From the NCBI GenBank assembly GCA_002633025.1, contig NMRB01001116.1:40580-104579 (forward strand): a stretch of DNA of 64,000 bases. The letters are read 5' to 3'. Positions within the stretch are counted from its first letter, which is position 1. Every line of letters starts with the position of its first letter. The position numbers were made by a program, and so were the translations under genes. Below the pieces are notes generated by a model that made no database searches, was not told where the DNA came from, and saw nothing but the letters and a program-made list of their open reading frames with translations. Origin of the DNA: Notospermus geniculatus (taxonomy: Eukaryota > Nemertea > Pilidiophora > Heteronemertea > Lineidae). Of this stretch, positions 22,274 to 32,649 are shown in pieces.

Positions 22274-22519
22274 CAGTGGCGGAACCAAGGGGGCGTGCGC
22301 GCCCGTTCAGCCGCCGAGCAGCAAAAATTTTGGAAGGCATATAATCAGACCCCTGATTTTCAGTAAAAAGAAAGTTCAATTTGGCCTTCCCAGGTGCCAG
22401 GAAATCGCGTTTCCGGCACTTTTACCCAAAAATTTTCGGCGCTTCGCGCCTTCGGGGCTCAGGGAATGGGGGTTGTCCATTCCACGCCCCCCGTTCGGCA
22501 ACTCCTGGATCCGCCACTG
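22274..22519. mobile_element. hAT-like MITE, CAGTGGCGGATCCAG TIR
   Basis: Ends CAGTGGCGGAACCA and TGGATCCGCCACTG are the CAGTG-type termini common in hAT elements. The flank CTTGG is duplicated (22269-22273, 22520-22524), a 5-bp TSD. Non-autonomous, 246 bp. Confidence 0.8.
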
Positions 22520-22536
22520 CTTGGCCTCACTGGCGC

Positions 22537-22641
22537 CCGGTGTAACGTTACAGAGTGTCCGTATAATTCATAGTCCGAAGGCCGTCATTCCCAGTCCTCC
22601 GGACACTGGCTAACAGGGTACATTCATTAACGTTACACCGG
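22537..22641. mobile_element. GGTGTAACGTTA hairpin MITE
   Basis: ccggtgtaacgtta and taacgttacaccgg are perfect inverted ends. Related ends occur at 47796-47968 and 49021-49178. Confidence 0.7.
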
Positions 22642-23243
22642 TCATGGCGCGTCACATGGTCACAAGCGAACACGGAACAAGGAAACACGTCAAAAGCAAG
22701 AGTCTTGGATACACTGCCCTAGGTGGTCAAAACTGTCCTCTCCGCAACCCCATGACGATATGCATATTGCCAATTTCATATCTGTCGCCGCCTTCCATCT
22801 GGCGTTGATCTGACTGCGCATAAGGCTCGGTTCATATTTCATCCGATTCTGCCATCTGCGCAACCAATAATAATGAACACGGGGGAGCGAATAATTACAT
22901 TTTTCGCCTTGTCAGCAGAAACGGATGGAACACAGCGTTAACCAGGTTTCAGATGGTAAAGGTTTCATTTTTAACGTTTCAGACAATACGTTGCGATCAG
23001 TCGAGTCAGAAAGTTCTGCAGAGAGCAGTTTTCATGAATAGTGGAATCGCCGGTACCGGAGCATGAAATATTTACTTGGCATGTCTCAGCGGTTCTACTG
23101 TTAGGAGAAATTTTGCAATTTTTATGGACTCAGAAAATTTCAGTTCATCACTAATAGCCACCGTGGAGTATACTGCTGCATAAGGACTCCCAAAACAATA
23201 CAATCATCGAGGGTCATGATCGTAAAAAAAGTTAAAGTTTGGC

Positions 23244-23522
23244 TTTATAGTCTGATATCAACAACTGTAGAGGTTCTCATCCGACTTTACACTTTAACCC
23301 CAGTCTGTCCTGAAACCTTTCAGTAGAACTCAGATGAGCTGCTCATTCAGCGCTACAGTCGAGCATTTCCGACCGGTACCCATTTATACACCTTGGTGGA
23401 GAAAGGCCAGTGAGGCAAAACGACTTGCCCAAAGTCTCACGCCCAGTGGGATCCGAATCCACGACCCTCTGACCGCTTGTTGGAGACCCGAACCACTACA
23501 CCTCCGGGCTGCTCGTTGCGCC
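23244..23522 (-). mobile_element. tRNA-derived SINE, copy 2
   Basis: Reverse-oriented copy of 16112-16384. The B box is seen as ggatccgaatcc (one change) and the body as ccggtacccatttatacacc. Confidence 0.85.
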
Positions 23523-23689
23523 ACCTGTCTTTTCTCATGCTGGGCCAAGTCTAGATAACTTCTTATTGACAAAAATAAAGATTTAAAAATGATTCAACAG
23601 CCAATTCTGTGCCAAATGTGTTCCCTTATCCTCTATCGTCTCAACGAAATCTGGCGTAGGCCTATACCACTGAATCACTTTTTTCATAA

Positions 23690-24156
23690 CAGGCTGACTG
23701 ACAATAGATATCATATTTTTGAAAAGCCCCTCCCCTTGTCTTATAAGACAGGTTTACTCAAATCGAGATCATGTTTTTGAAAAGCACCCCCTTGTTTCAG
23801 AACAGGTTTACTGACAATCGAGAACACGTTTTTGAAAAGCCAACTTGTTTTAGAACAGGTTTACCGACAATCAAGGTCATGTTTTTGGAAATAAATAAAT
23901 ACAATACAATGTTTTTGGAAAGCCGTCTTGTTTTAGAATAGGTTAAAATAGGTTCACTGACAATCTAGTCATGTTTTTTCAAAAGCCCCCTTGTTTTAAA
24001 ACAGGTTACCGACAATCAAGTCATGTTTTTTTTAACTTGTTTTTAAACAGGTTACTGACAATCAAGGTCGTGTTTTTCAAAAGCTATCTTGTTTTAAAAC
24101 AGGTTTACTGACTATCAAGTCATGTTTTTCAAAAGCCACCTTCTTTTAAAACATAT
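23690..24156 (+). repeat. 53-bp minisatellite array, first block
   Basis: Repeats of a unit with acaggtttactgacaatcaa, ggtcatgtttttcaaaagcc and accttgttttaaa, with indels in most units. Continues in the second block at 25712-27205. Confidence 0.9.
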
Positions 24157-24195
24157 GAAATAGAAATCGAGTTTCTAAGGTGAAAGACACTGCTT

Positions 24196-24288
24196 CCTAC
24201 CAGAATCGAACCCACGGACCCTCGCATAAGGCATCAATTGCCAGCACTAAGGGGCAGCACGCCTTAAACCACTAGGCCAAATCCCCAT
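24196..24288 (-). mobile_element. tRNA-Ser/Leu-like SINE head
   Basis: The minus strand has tggcctagtggtttaagg (A box), a long variable arm and ggttcgattc (B box). Stems are imperfect; read as SINE debris or a tRNA pseudogene. Confidence 0.55.
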
Positions 24289-24894
24289 CTTCAAAAAAGA
24301 TGGTTCAATGGCCCATGTTTAAACGAGGCGTCCATCAGTACCCTGCGAGTAGTCCAAACAATCTCCGACCCAAACAGTTTTATGTTATGCGAGGGGTCAC
24401 AAATNACGTCAAAAGCAAGAGTCTTGGATACACTGCCCTAGGTGGTCAAAACTGTCCTCTCCGCAACCCCATGACGATATGCATATTGCCAATTTCATAT
24501 CTGTCGCCGCCTTCCATCTGGCGTTGATCTGACTGCGCATAAGGCTCGGTTCATATTTCATCCGATTCTGCCATCTGCGCAACCAATAATAATGAACACG
24601 GGGGACCGAATAATTACATTTTTCGCCTTGTCAGCAGAAACGGATGGAACACAGCGTTAACCAGGTTTCAGATGGTAAAGGTTTCATTTTTAACCTTTCA
24701 GACAATACGTTGCGATCAGTCGAGTCAGAAAGTTCTGAGTAGAGAGCAGTTTTCATGAATAGTGGAATCGCCGGTCCCGGAGCATGAAATATTTACTCGA
24801 TATGTCTCAGCGGTTCTACTGTTAGGAGAAACCTTGCAATTTTTATGGACTCAGAAAATTTCAGTTCATCATTAATAGCCACCGTGGACTATAC

Positions 24895-25000
24895 GAGCGA
24901 GTGCTGCTGTGTAAACAAGTTCCTTGAACAAGTGCGAACATCGTCATACAAATGTATGATGAAAATTTGAACAAAAGTATGATCGTCTAAATGGGCCTTA
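24895..25000. mobile_element. partial MITE of the 41694 family
   Basis: catcgtcatacaaatgtatg, gaacaaaagtatgatcgtc and gggcctta match the right half of 41694-41950. Absent from copy 1 of the block. Confidence 0.7.
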
Positions 25001-25050
25001 AGGACTCCCAAAACAATACAATCATCGAGGACCATGATCGTTAAAAAAAG

Positions 25051-25260
25051 TTAAAGGAGCACGGTATTGGATCTCTACTGCGTTATTTGACTGCCGACGT
25101 AGAGGGAGCCACCTAGCGGCAGCAATACGAACTACAAAATTCATTACAAAATGTATAGTAAATCAAGTCAATTCGCCGACAACGTAGTTAGTCCCTGGGT
25201 TGGAGAGTGGCGCGGTGGCGCCGGCTGTCGAGAAAAAGTGGCAATACCGTGGTCCTTTAA
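25051..25260. mobile_element. TTAA MITE with matched empty site
   Basis: A 202-bp element aggagcacggtattgg...ccaccaccgtat-type ends (right end caataccgtggtcct) between TTAA copies. The same locus at 23232-23235 has one TTAA and no insert, so the TSD is proved within the window. Confidence 0.95.
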
Positions 25261-25546
25261 AGTTTGACTTTATAGTCTGATGTCAACAACGGCTGAGGTT
25301 CTCATCCGACTTTACACTTTAACCCCAGTCTGTCCTGAAACCTTTCAGTAGAACTCAGATGAGCTGCTCATTCAGCGCTACAGTCGAGCATTTCCGACCG
25401 GTACCCATTTATACACCTTTTGGAGAAAGGCCAGTGAGGCAAAACGACTTGCCCAAAGTCTCACGCCCAGTGGGATCCGAATCCACGACCCTCTGACCGC
25501 TTGTTGGAGACCCGAACCACTACAACACCGGGCTGCTCGTTGCGCC
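25258..25546 (-). mobile_element. tRNA-derived SINE, copy 3
   Basis: The allelic or duplicated counterpart of 23244-23522, with the TTAA MITE just outside its tail. Confidence 0.85.
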
Positions 25547-25711
25547 TGTCTTTTCTCATGCTGGGCCAAGTCTGGATAACTTCTTATTGACAAAAATAAA
25601 GATTTAAAAATGATTCAACAGCCAATTCTGTGCCAAATGTGTTCGCTTATCGTCTCTCCTCTCAACGAAGTCTGGCGTAGGCCTATACCACTGCATCACT
25701 TTTTTCATAAC

Positions 25712-27205
25712 AGGCTGACTGACAATAGACATATTTTTGAAAAGCCCCTCCCCTCGTTTCTTATAGAACAGGTTTGCTTAAATCGAGATCATGATTTTGA
25801 GCCCCCCCCCCGTTTCAGAACGGGGGGTCATGTTTTTGAAAAGCCATCTTGTTTTAGAACAGGTTTACTGACTATCAAGGTCATGTTTTCCAAAAGCCAC
25901 CTTAGGTTTACTGACAACCAAGGTCATGTTTTTGAAAAGCTACCTTATTTTAAAACAGGTTTACCACAGGTGTATTATAAAAGTTGGGCAGTTTTTCGTG
26001 TTTTAGCCTGTTTTTTGTGGCTTATTCATGCAGAGTGCTAACGCAATCATCATGATTTATTTAGTGCATATAAAAGTTCATTCATTCCCGGACAAATCGT
26101 TGTCTTCAGTTCTAATATAATCCAACAGTAACACAGTTAAATTTTGAATTAAAAATTTGAACCAAAAACACAATTTTCCTGAATTACATGACAGGTTCAT
26201 GACGGATTGACAATCTGAAATGTACATCCAGTGGGCATCATTACAAGCTACAATAATCCGCTAGTTAAATTAGTATAAAGTAAACTACACTGAAATTATA
26301 TCAAATTTAAACGTTTTGAAGTGTGTTTAAAAAATTTAAATTTGATTTAATTTCAGTGTTGTTTATTATTTACTAATTTAACCAGCGGATTATTGTAGCT
26401 TGTAATGATGCCCACTAGATACACTTTTCAGATTGTCAATCCGTCATGAACCTGTCATGTAATTCAGGAAATTTGTGTTTTTGGTTCAAATTTTTAATTC
26501 AAAATTTTACTGTGTTACTGTTGGACTATATTAGAATTGAAGATAATAATATGTCCAGGGATGAATGAACTTTTATAGGCGCTAAATAAATCATGATGAT
26601 TGCGTTATCGCTCTGCATGAATAAGCCACAAAGAAAAGGCTAAAACACGAAAAAATGGCCAACTTTTATAATACACCAGTGACTGACAATCAAGGTCATG
26701 TTTTGCAAAAGCTACCTTGTCTTAAAACAGGTTTATTGACAATCAGGGCCATGTTTTTCAAAAGCCACCTAAGGTTTACTGACAATCATGGTCATGTTTT
26801 TCAAAAGTCACCTAAGGTTTACCATGTTTACTGACAATCAAGGTCATGTTTTTCAAAAGCCACATAAGGTTTACTGACAATCAGGGTCATGTTTTTCAAA
26901 AGCCACCTAAGGTTTACTGACAATCAAGTCATGTTTTTCAATAAAAAACTTCTTTAAAACAGGTTACTGACAATCAAGTCATGTTTTTTTTCAAAAACCA
27001 CCTTGTTTTAAAACAGGTTTACTGACAACCAAGGTCATGTTTTTCAAAAGCTACCTTGTTTTAAAACAGGTTTACTGACAATCAAGGTCATGTTTTTTTA
27101 AAAGCCAGCTTAGGTTTACTGACAACCAAGGTCTTCTTTCTCAAAAGCCACCTTGTTTTAAAACAGGATTACTGACAATCAAGGTCATGTTTTTCAAAAG
27201 CCAGT
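25712..27205 (+). repeat. 53-bp minisatellite array, second block
   Basis: Same unit as 23690-24156, interrupted by the palindromic element at 25975-26681. Some units lack the ttgttttaaaacagg part (26760-26930), so two subtypes are interspersed. Confidence 0.9.
25975..26681. mobile_element. 707-bp near-perfect foldback element
   Basis: The two arms of about 340 bp are almost exact complements (ggtgtattataaaagttgg / ccaacttttataatacacc at the tips; caatccgtcatgaacctgtc near the centre). Inserted in the minisatellite between ggtttac and actgacaatc, leaving at most a short AC duplication. No ORF. Confidence 0.9.
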
Positions 27206-27679
27206 ACAATGCTCGTCAATTCTCTGATGACGATATCCACGTTCATGTCAACGAGAAAACGATTATTGCAAACATACGACAAATCAGACCAGAACACATG
27301 TTCAATCTTCGTGTCATCTGCGTCGAACAAATTCACACAGAATTTAATCAGAACTGCAGATCCCCGGTAAATTGAATGTTGAGATCGAATTGTCATGTTC
27401 GCTTCAAGGAGACGACGAAGCCAACGTCACCAGCCTGATATCGCGTTTGTGATGAGATTTTCAGTTATAACAAGCACCAGGCGCGAATTATTTGCACGAT
27501 AATGTCATTTGCGGGGCACGTGGTGGTGAAATTTGATTTCACGGTGCAATCTTATATGTTGAATTATGATATCACCTACAATTTAACGCGATCGAAGTTT
27601 TTATCGTGAAGGCCGTCATATTTAAATAGTAGAATACACCTTGTTTAGCCTGACGTGCATTTCGATATTTGTTAATTCG

Positions 27680-27960
27680 TACGAAAGCGCAGAAGGCTCA
27701 TTTTGTCTTCAGTCTTCAAGCTTGAACCCAAGGCTCAAATCTTCAAGCTTCAACCTGAACCTTAAGCTTGAAGACTGAAGTCGGCGGGGGGTCAAGCTTG
27801 ACAATTGACGATCCCACACAAGCTTAAAGGTTGAAATTCGGGTTCAAGCTTGAAGCTTGAAGATGGGATTCAAGCTTGAACATTGAAGTCACGGTGTTCG
27901 AACTTTAAGAAAATTTAAGTTTGAAGAATGAAGATTGAATGAGCCTTCTGGGCTTTCGTA
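27680..27960. mobile_element. TA-flanked MITE with AAGCTTGAA-rich interior
   Basis: Ends cgaaagcgcagaaggctca and tgagccttctgggctttcg between TA. The interior is packed with ttcaagcttgaa palindromes and their variants. The second copy at 28677-28958 is part of the duplicated block. Confidence 0.85.
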
Positions 27961-28014
27961 AGTTTAGGTAGAGTACTTCGGGGCAGCGTTTTGGCCACTG
28001 TAAACTTTCACAAA

Positions 28015-28036
28015 GTTGCAGATTCGAATCTGCAAC
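28015..28036. repeat. 22-bp perfect palindrome
   Basis: gttgcagattc/gaatctgcaac. It could be a tRNA-type T arm (gattcgaatc as B box) in SINE debris. Repeated in the second block near 29014. Confidence 0.6.
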
Positions 28037-28078
28037 CCGACAAGATAAAGTTGTTCCATCCAAGAACCGAAATGTGAT

Positions 28079-28140
28079 ATCCTCCCACAGCAGGGTTTTT
28101 ACCCCACTCCTCATCCATCAAACACTGCCATGGGAGGATG
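28079..28140. mobile_element. short hairpin related to the 39475 element
   Basis: cctcccacagcaggg and the closing tgggaggatg match the ends of 39475-39930, but the whole is only about 60 bp, so it is an extreme internal deletion. Confidence 0.6.
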
Positions 28141-28292
28141 AAATCGGATAATTTCATCATACAGTAAAACAATTTGTGGGCAAATTATTGGTATCCGAAA
28201 ATAGTTCTATGCAATAATATTAAAACTCTTCAAAACATTTGGATGCAATGTATTGGTGTCTGAAAATAGGTTCTACACTTCATTCCACATCN

Positions 28293-29292
28293 ACATGTTC
28301 AATCTTCGTGTCATCTGCGTCGAACAAATTCACACAGAATTTAATCAGAACTGCAGATCCCCGGTAAATTGAATGTTGAGATCGAATTGTCATGTCCGCT
28401 TCAAGGAGACGATGAAGCCAACGTCACCAGCCTGCTATCGCGTTTGTGATGAGATTTTCAGTTATAACAAGCACCAGGCGCGAATTATTTGCACGATAAT
28501 GTAATTTGTGGGGCACGTGGTGGTGAAATTTGATTTCGCGGTGCAATCTTATATGTTGAATTATGATATCATCTACAATTTAACGCGATCGAAGTTTTTA
28601 TCGTGAAGGCCGTCATATTTAAATAGTAGAATACTCCTTGTTTAGCCTGACGTGCATTTCGATATTTGTTAATTCGTACGAAAGCGCAGAAGGCTCATTT
28701 TGTCTTCAGTCTTCAAGCTTGAACCCAAGGCTCAAATCTTCAAGCTTCAACCTGAACCTTAAGCTTGAAGACTGAAGTCGGCGGGGGGGTCAAGCTTGAC
28801 AATTGACGATCCCACACAAGCTTAAAGGTTGAAATTCGGGTTCAAGCTTGAAGCTTGAAGATGGGATTCAAGCTTGAACATTGAAGTCACGGTGTTCGAA
28901 CTTTAAGAAAATTTAAGTTTGAAGAATGAAGATTGAATGAGCCTTCTGGGCTTTCGTAAGTTTAGGTAGAGTACTTCGGGGCAGCGTTTTGCCCACTGTA
29001 AACTTTCACAAAGTTGCAGATTCGAATCTGCAACCCGGCAAGATAAAGTTGTTCCATCCAAGAACCGAAAAAATGTGATATCCTCCCACAGCAGGGTTTT
29101 TACCCCACTCCTCATCCATCAAACACTGCCATGGGAGGATGAAATCGGATAATTTCATCATACAGTAAAACAATTTGTGGGCAAATTATTGGTATCCGAA
29201 AATAGTTCTATGCAATAATATTAAAACTCTTCAAAACATTTGGATGCAATGTATTGGTGTCTGAAAATAGGTTCTACACTTCATTCCACATC
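28293..29292 (+). repeat. overlap block copy 2 (starts after an N)
   Basis: Repeats 27296-28291, then runs on without a break into new sequence at 29293. Differences are a few substitutions, one extra G at about 28790 and a 3-bp A insertion near 29070. Confidence 0.9.
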
Positions 29293-29692
29293 CCAGCGGC
29301 GCGAGGTTTTCAGCCGATATCTCCACAACGGCTGGGTCAAATTCGACATACCATACATCAATTGACTTGTCTTTCTTGTCGGTATCTTTCTGCTATCTTC
29401 ATTTTTGGCGTAAGGCCGGCGTAACAGATCCTTTCTCAAAACCCATTTCATTTCGCTATGCTGTTCAGTGCAGTTTACACGTGCGCGATGCATTGCGTTA
29501 TTTCAAAATGGCCGCCATTTCGGCCGTAAACACAAACTGTGATTTGTGAGAGAACTTTTTTCTGTCACGTTTCCGGAAAATGACAGTGATGAATGCTGTA
29601 GCGGCAAAAAAGACAAATCGGTTGATGTATGGTATATCAAATTTGAGCCAGCCGTTGCGGAGCTATCGTTGATAAACCTCGCGCCACTCGAA
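29293..29692. mobile_element. foldback element with ~90-bp arms
   Basis: gcggcgcgaggttt...ccataccatac-type arms: ccacaacggctgggtcaaatt pairs with the reverse arm aatttgagccagccgttg, and ataccatacatcaa with ttgatgtatggtat. The loop has aaaatggccgcc. The target duplication is not clear. Confidence 0.75.
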
Positions 29693-29699
29693 AGTGAGA

Positions 29700-30610
29700 G
29701 TGGGCAGTATACCAAACGGTTTCAAAACTTTTCTGATCCAACCAGTTTCAACCAAAGGCTACTAAATCGCGATGATCTTATGTCCTGATGCGCAATTCGA
29801 CTACACTGCCCACTTCAAAAACTAAAATATGTCCCAATGTTACAAAAATTGTGATATTCTCTCCAAATGCGCAATTTGACTTGGGCGTATACCAAAAGCC
29901 ACGCCTCAAAAACTAGAAACTTTTTCTCGAACACCATACACTTCCCTTTTGAAACCAGACACTAATCTCCCGAGCGCTTATCCGTCAGCAAGCCATATGC
30001 TACCCCGTGATGAATCCAGGGCCGTTTTACCTTATCAGAAAATAGAATTTCCGAGCGCACAATAGATTATTATTCTGCTGTATACTATCGGGGACCACAC
30101 TCGCTTAGGCTCCTGATAGTCGTAATTTAATATGAACGCTATTCGCGGGGATACATAGCATGAAAGCCAGGGTTTCGTGCGTCACAGATGAAGGAATTCA
30201 AAGCAACAGCAGGCTGGTGTGACTGCTTCGCAGCGAGTCAAAATGCTCGAATTTTTCCAGTAAAAAAAGTGAATATACATTTACCATTGTCACGACAGGT
30301 AGCGCTCGTACCTCGCACTGACCAGTCACCGCGCGCTCAAGGCGTCATGGGAAATTTTGGGACTACTTGTTGCATTTTCAAGATGGCGGTCGATTCCCCA
30401 GTTCATGACCATGTCTTCCTCATAACCCAAATATCATCCTTTTCTTCTCAACAATGTCATATATATGACAATTTCTCATCAGAAATGAAATATCAGTCAA
30501 TTATTTGCAAAGTTTGCAAGAAATAAGCCTCATATGGCTATTTTCCTAGGATTTACGTTCGTGGCGCAGTTATCTAATGATATTAGGGTAACTTGGGTTA
30601 CTTTCCATGA
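29700..30610. other. no recognised gene
   Basis: Short ORFs without domains. A caagatggcgg motif at 30379-30389 is the only regulatory-looking site. agtgggcagt (29699) and its complement near 29800 hint at a decayed hairpin. Confidence 0.35.
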
Positions 30611-30613
30611 GCC

Positions 30614-30772
30614 TAAAGCGGCCTATCCACGTGTAATATTATTGCACAATATGAGGATCAAAATGGGCAATATTATTGCCAATCTTTCTCCCATCCATTA
30701 TGCCAGAAGCACATGACACCCATTTTGGGCCCCATATTGTGCAAGAATATTGTACCGTGTAAAAACCGCTTA
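30614..30772. mobile_element. TA-flanked MITE, AAGCGGCC family, copy 2
   Basis: Relative of 531-684, with TA flanks and the conserved block ccccatattgtgca. Confidence 0.75.
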
Positions 30773-31433
30773 TAGCAAATCCAAGGTTTTGCTCAGTCAA
30801 CAGGTAAACACTGTGGCTTGTAGTTTAATCATTGTGTTCACTTGTTGTGTCTGTTGCACAGGCTTGGCACTTTTCCCATGTTGAAGTTAGGGTGAATCAT
30901 ATTTTACGTTTAGTTTGATACACCCTTTAAACTTTAAGGTGAATGTCACAATGGCTTTGAAGTCAAGGTGTATGTGATTTATATCTTTACCTTTAATAAT
31001 TCCTATCACATTATAGTTATACAGATTAATATCCGGTTGTAAGCTGGAGAATACACCGATTAGCGCGATCCTCGGGGTTTAAGTTCCATTTTATCATGCT
31101 GATTACGTTTCAAAAGGCAATATTCTTATTACTTTCTTTGACATTTTTACCAATGCTGGATTATGCAATGCACACAGTCACAAAATCCCAATCACTTTGT
31201 TCCGACAGCAAAGAGACCTTTTGATCCAGAACAGATACATTCAGTTGTACTTTAACTTCTATGAGACCGACATCTCGAGGAAAATCGTAAAATGCCAACA
31301 AACCGTATCATAAAGTGTATTCGTCTAGAAAAGACTGTCGCTTGTCTTTGTCAAAAATGTAAAATCAAGCACATCAAATCTGCAGTGTAGATCGTAGGTA
31401 TACGTGATAAAAAAGTGATATTTGTGAGGTTTT

Positions 31434-31849
31434 GTAAATATGACGAAACACGAAGTACGAAATACGAAATTGGAACTTCATTTCCGTGACGTAATGTATT
31501 TCTGGAGATGGTTGGTACCACAAATGTCCCTGCTGCCATTGCGTCTTTTAGCATATCATGTAAGACCGAGAGAGTTATGGTGCATCTTGAATTTTTAAAT
31601 TTCCACTTCGTACCTACAAAGTGGAAAGGATAGATAAATTTCAAAGTTTAATATACACGGTGACTCTATCGGTCTAACATCGTGCGTTAAAAGACGTTCT
31701 TGCAGCAGGCGATATTTGTGGTATCAACTGTCTCCTGAAATATATGACGTCATGGAAATGAAGTCCATGGACTTCATTTCCATGACGTAATACGAAATTG
31801 CAATTCCGTATTTCGTACTTCGTGTTTAGTTTGATTTGCGAAACATCAC
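31434..31849. mobile_element. GTGAGGTTTCGCAAATC family, copy 3
   Basis: Near-complete copy with an internal inverted duplication gacttcatttccatgacgta next to its complement (31742-31792). The left tip reads gtgaggttttg; the right ends at TA. Confidence 0.85.
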
Positions 31850-31859
31850 TATTAACTAT

Positions 31860-32645
31860 TAGACAATGAACAACGAAAATAAATAAGGGTTAGGACGACA
31901 CCAAACCTAAAACGTGCCAGTGCACAGGAATAAATTATGAAGATGCCAGAGTAACTGGGTGAGGTTGGGGAGTGTAAAACAGGAACTGGGTGGACTGGAA
32001 CGACAGATAAGCCATGGGAACCTGAGCAGCTGCCGGTCATGGCTAGTAGGGGAAAGACAGAACGGGAATCCGAAAGCTAGAAGAAATAAGAGCCATCATG
32101 TGATGGCGCAGATTCGTCTCCATTTGAAAGTTATGAAATGGCATGCACAGCGGCAAAATAGGTGGGCAGGGTCCAAAGGGTACTTTGGGTACAAATATAC
32201 CTANGTCTTCAATACAACTGTCCAAGGTTCTTATAGTCAGCTAATCAGTTCCACTATAAAAATACAGGTCAATGCACTGGTCATCTAAAGGCTATCTACA
32301 GGTAAATTCGTTCTCGATGGTTGAAATAATCGCTAAGTGGATGTCTCAAAGAGGCATGGCATCCAGTTGATAGCCTTCGATTTTCCCGTCGGCTCAGGTA
32401 TACTGGTCTAATGTGACAATGGACGAGTAGAGGACTGCACGCTATCGTGTGGATCGTAGCCTTTTGGTGAAGGACAGAGTGAAAATTAAAAAGGAGGAAA
32501 ATGATCACAAGTAACTGGCTGCATGCCAGGTGAAAGAGGAGAGGTTCGCGCTTTGTGGCATGTTCAGAAAGAAGAGAGTGGAAAGAAGATAAGGGATGCA
32601 CGCAATGTACGCAGTGAAGGCACACAGGCCCAAATTCAAATACCC
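31860..32645. other. no recognised gene
   Basis: Contains a single N at 32204. ORFs on both strands are short and unrecognised. Confidence 0.35.
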
Positions 32646-32649
32646 AGTA

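Larger units (their letters stand above)
22687..24404 (+). repeat. duplicated block, copy 1 (ends at an N)
   Basis: Aligns with 24406 onward at about 98 percent by eye, with two insertions in the second copy (24895-25000 and 25055-25256). Includes a minus-strand SINE and the start of the minisatellite array. Confidence 0.85.
24406..25974 (+). repeat. duplicated block, copy 2 (starts after an N)
   Basis: Begins acgtcaaaagcaagagtc exactly as at 22687, directly after the single N at 24405. It differs from copy 1 by point changes and by two extra MITE sequences. Confidence 0.85.
27296..28291 (+). repeat. overlap block copy 1 (ends at an N)
   Basis: Starts acatgttcaatcttcg and ends cattccacatc directly before the N at 28292. 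The whole block is repeated at 28293-29292 with about 1 percent change. Best read as two contig ends that were not merged. Confidence 0.9.

Noticed and set aside
25712-27205. CRISPR-like regular repeat array
   Set aside because: Units are contiguous 53-bp minisatellite repeats with no unique spacers, in a eukaryotic context.
27169-27396. Minus-strand and plus-strand overlapping ORFs after the minisatellite
   Set aside because: Both strands are equally open, there is no domain, and most of the region lies in the duplicated contig-overlap block.
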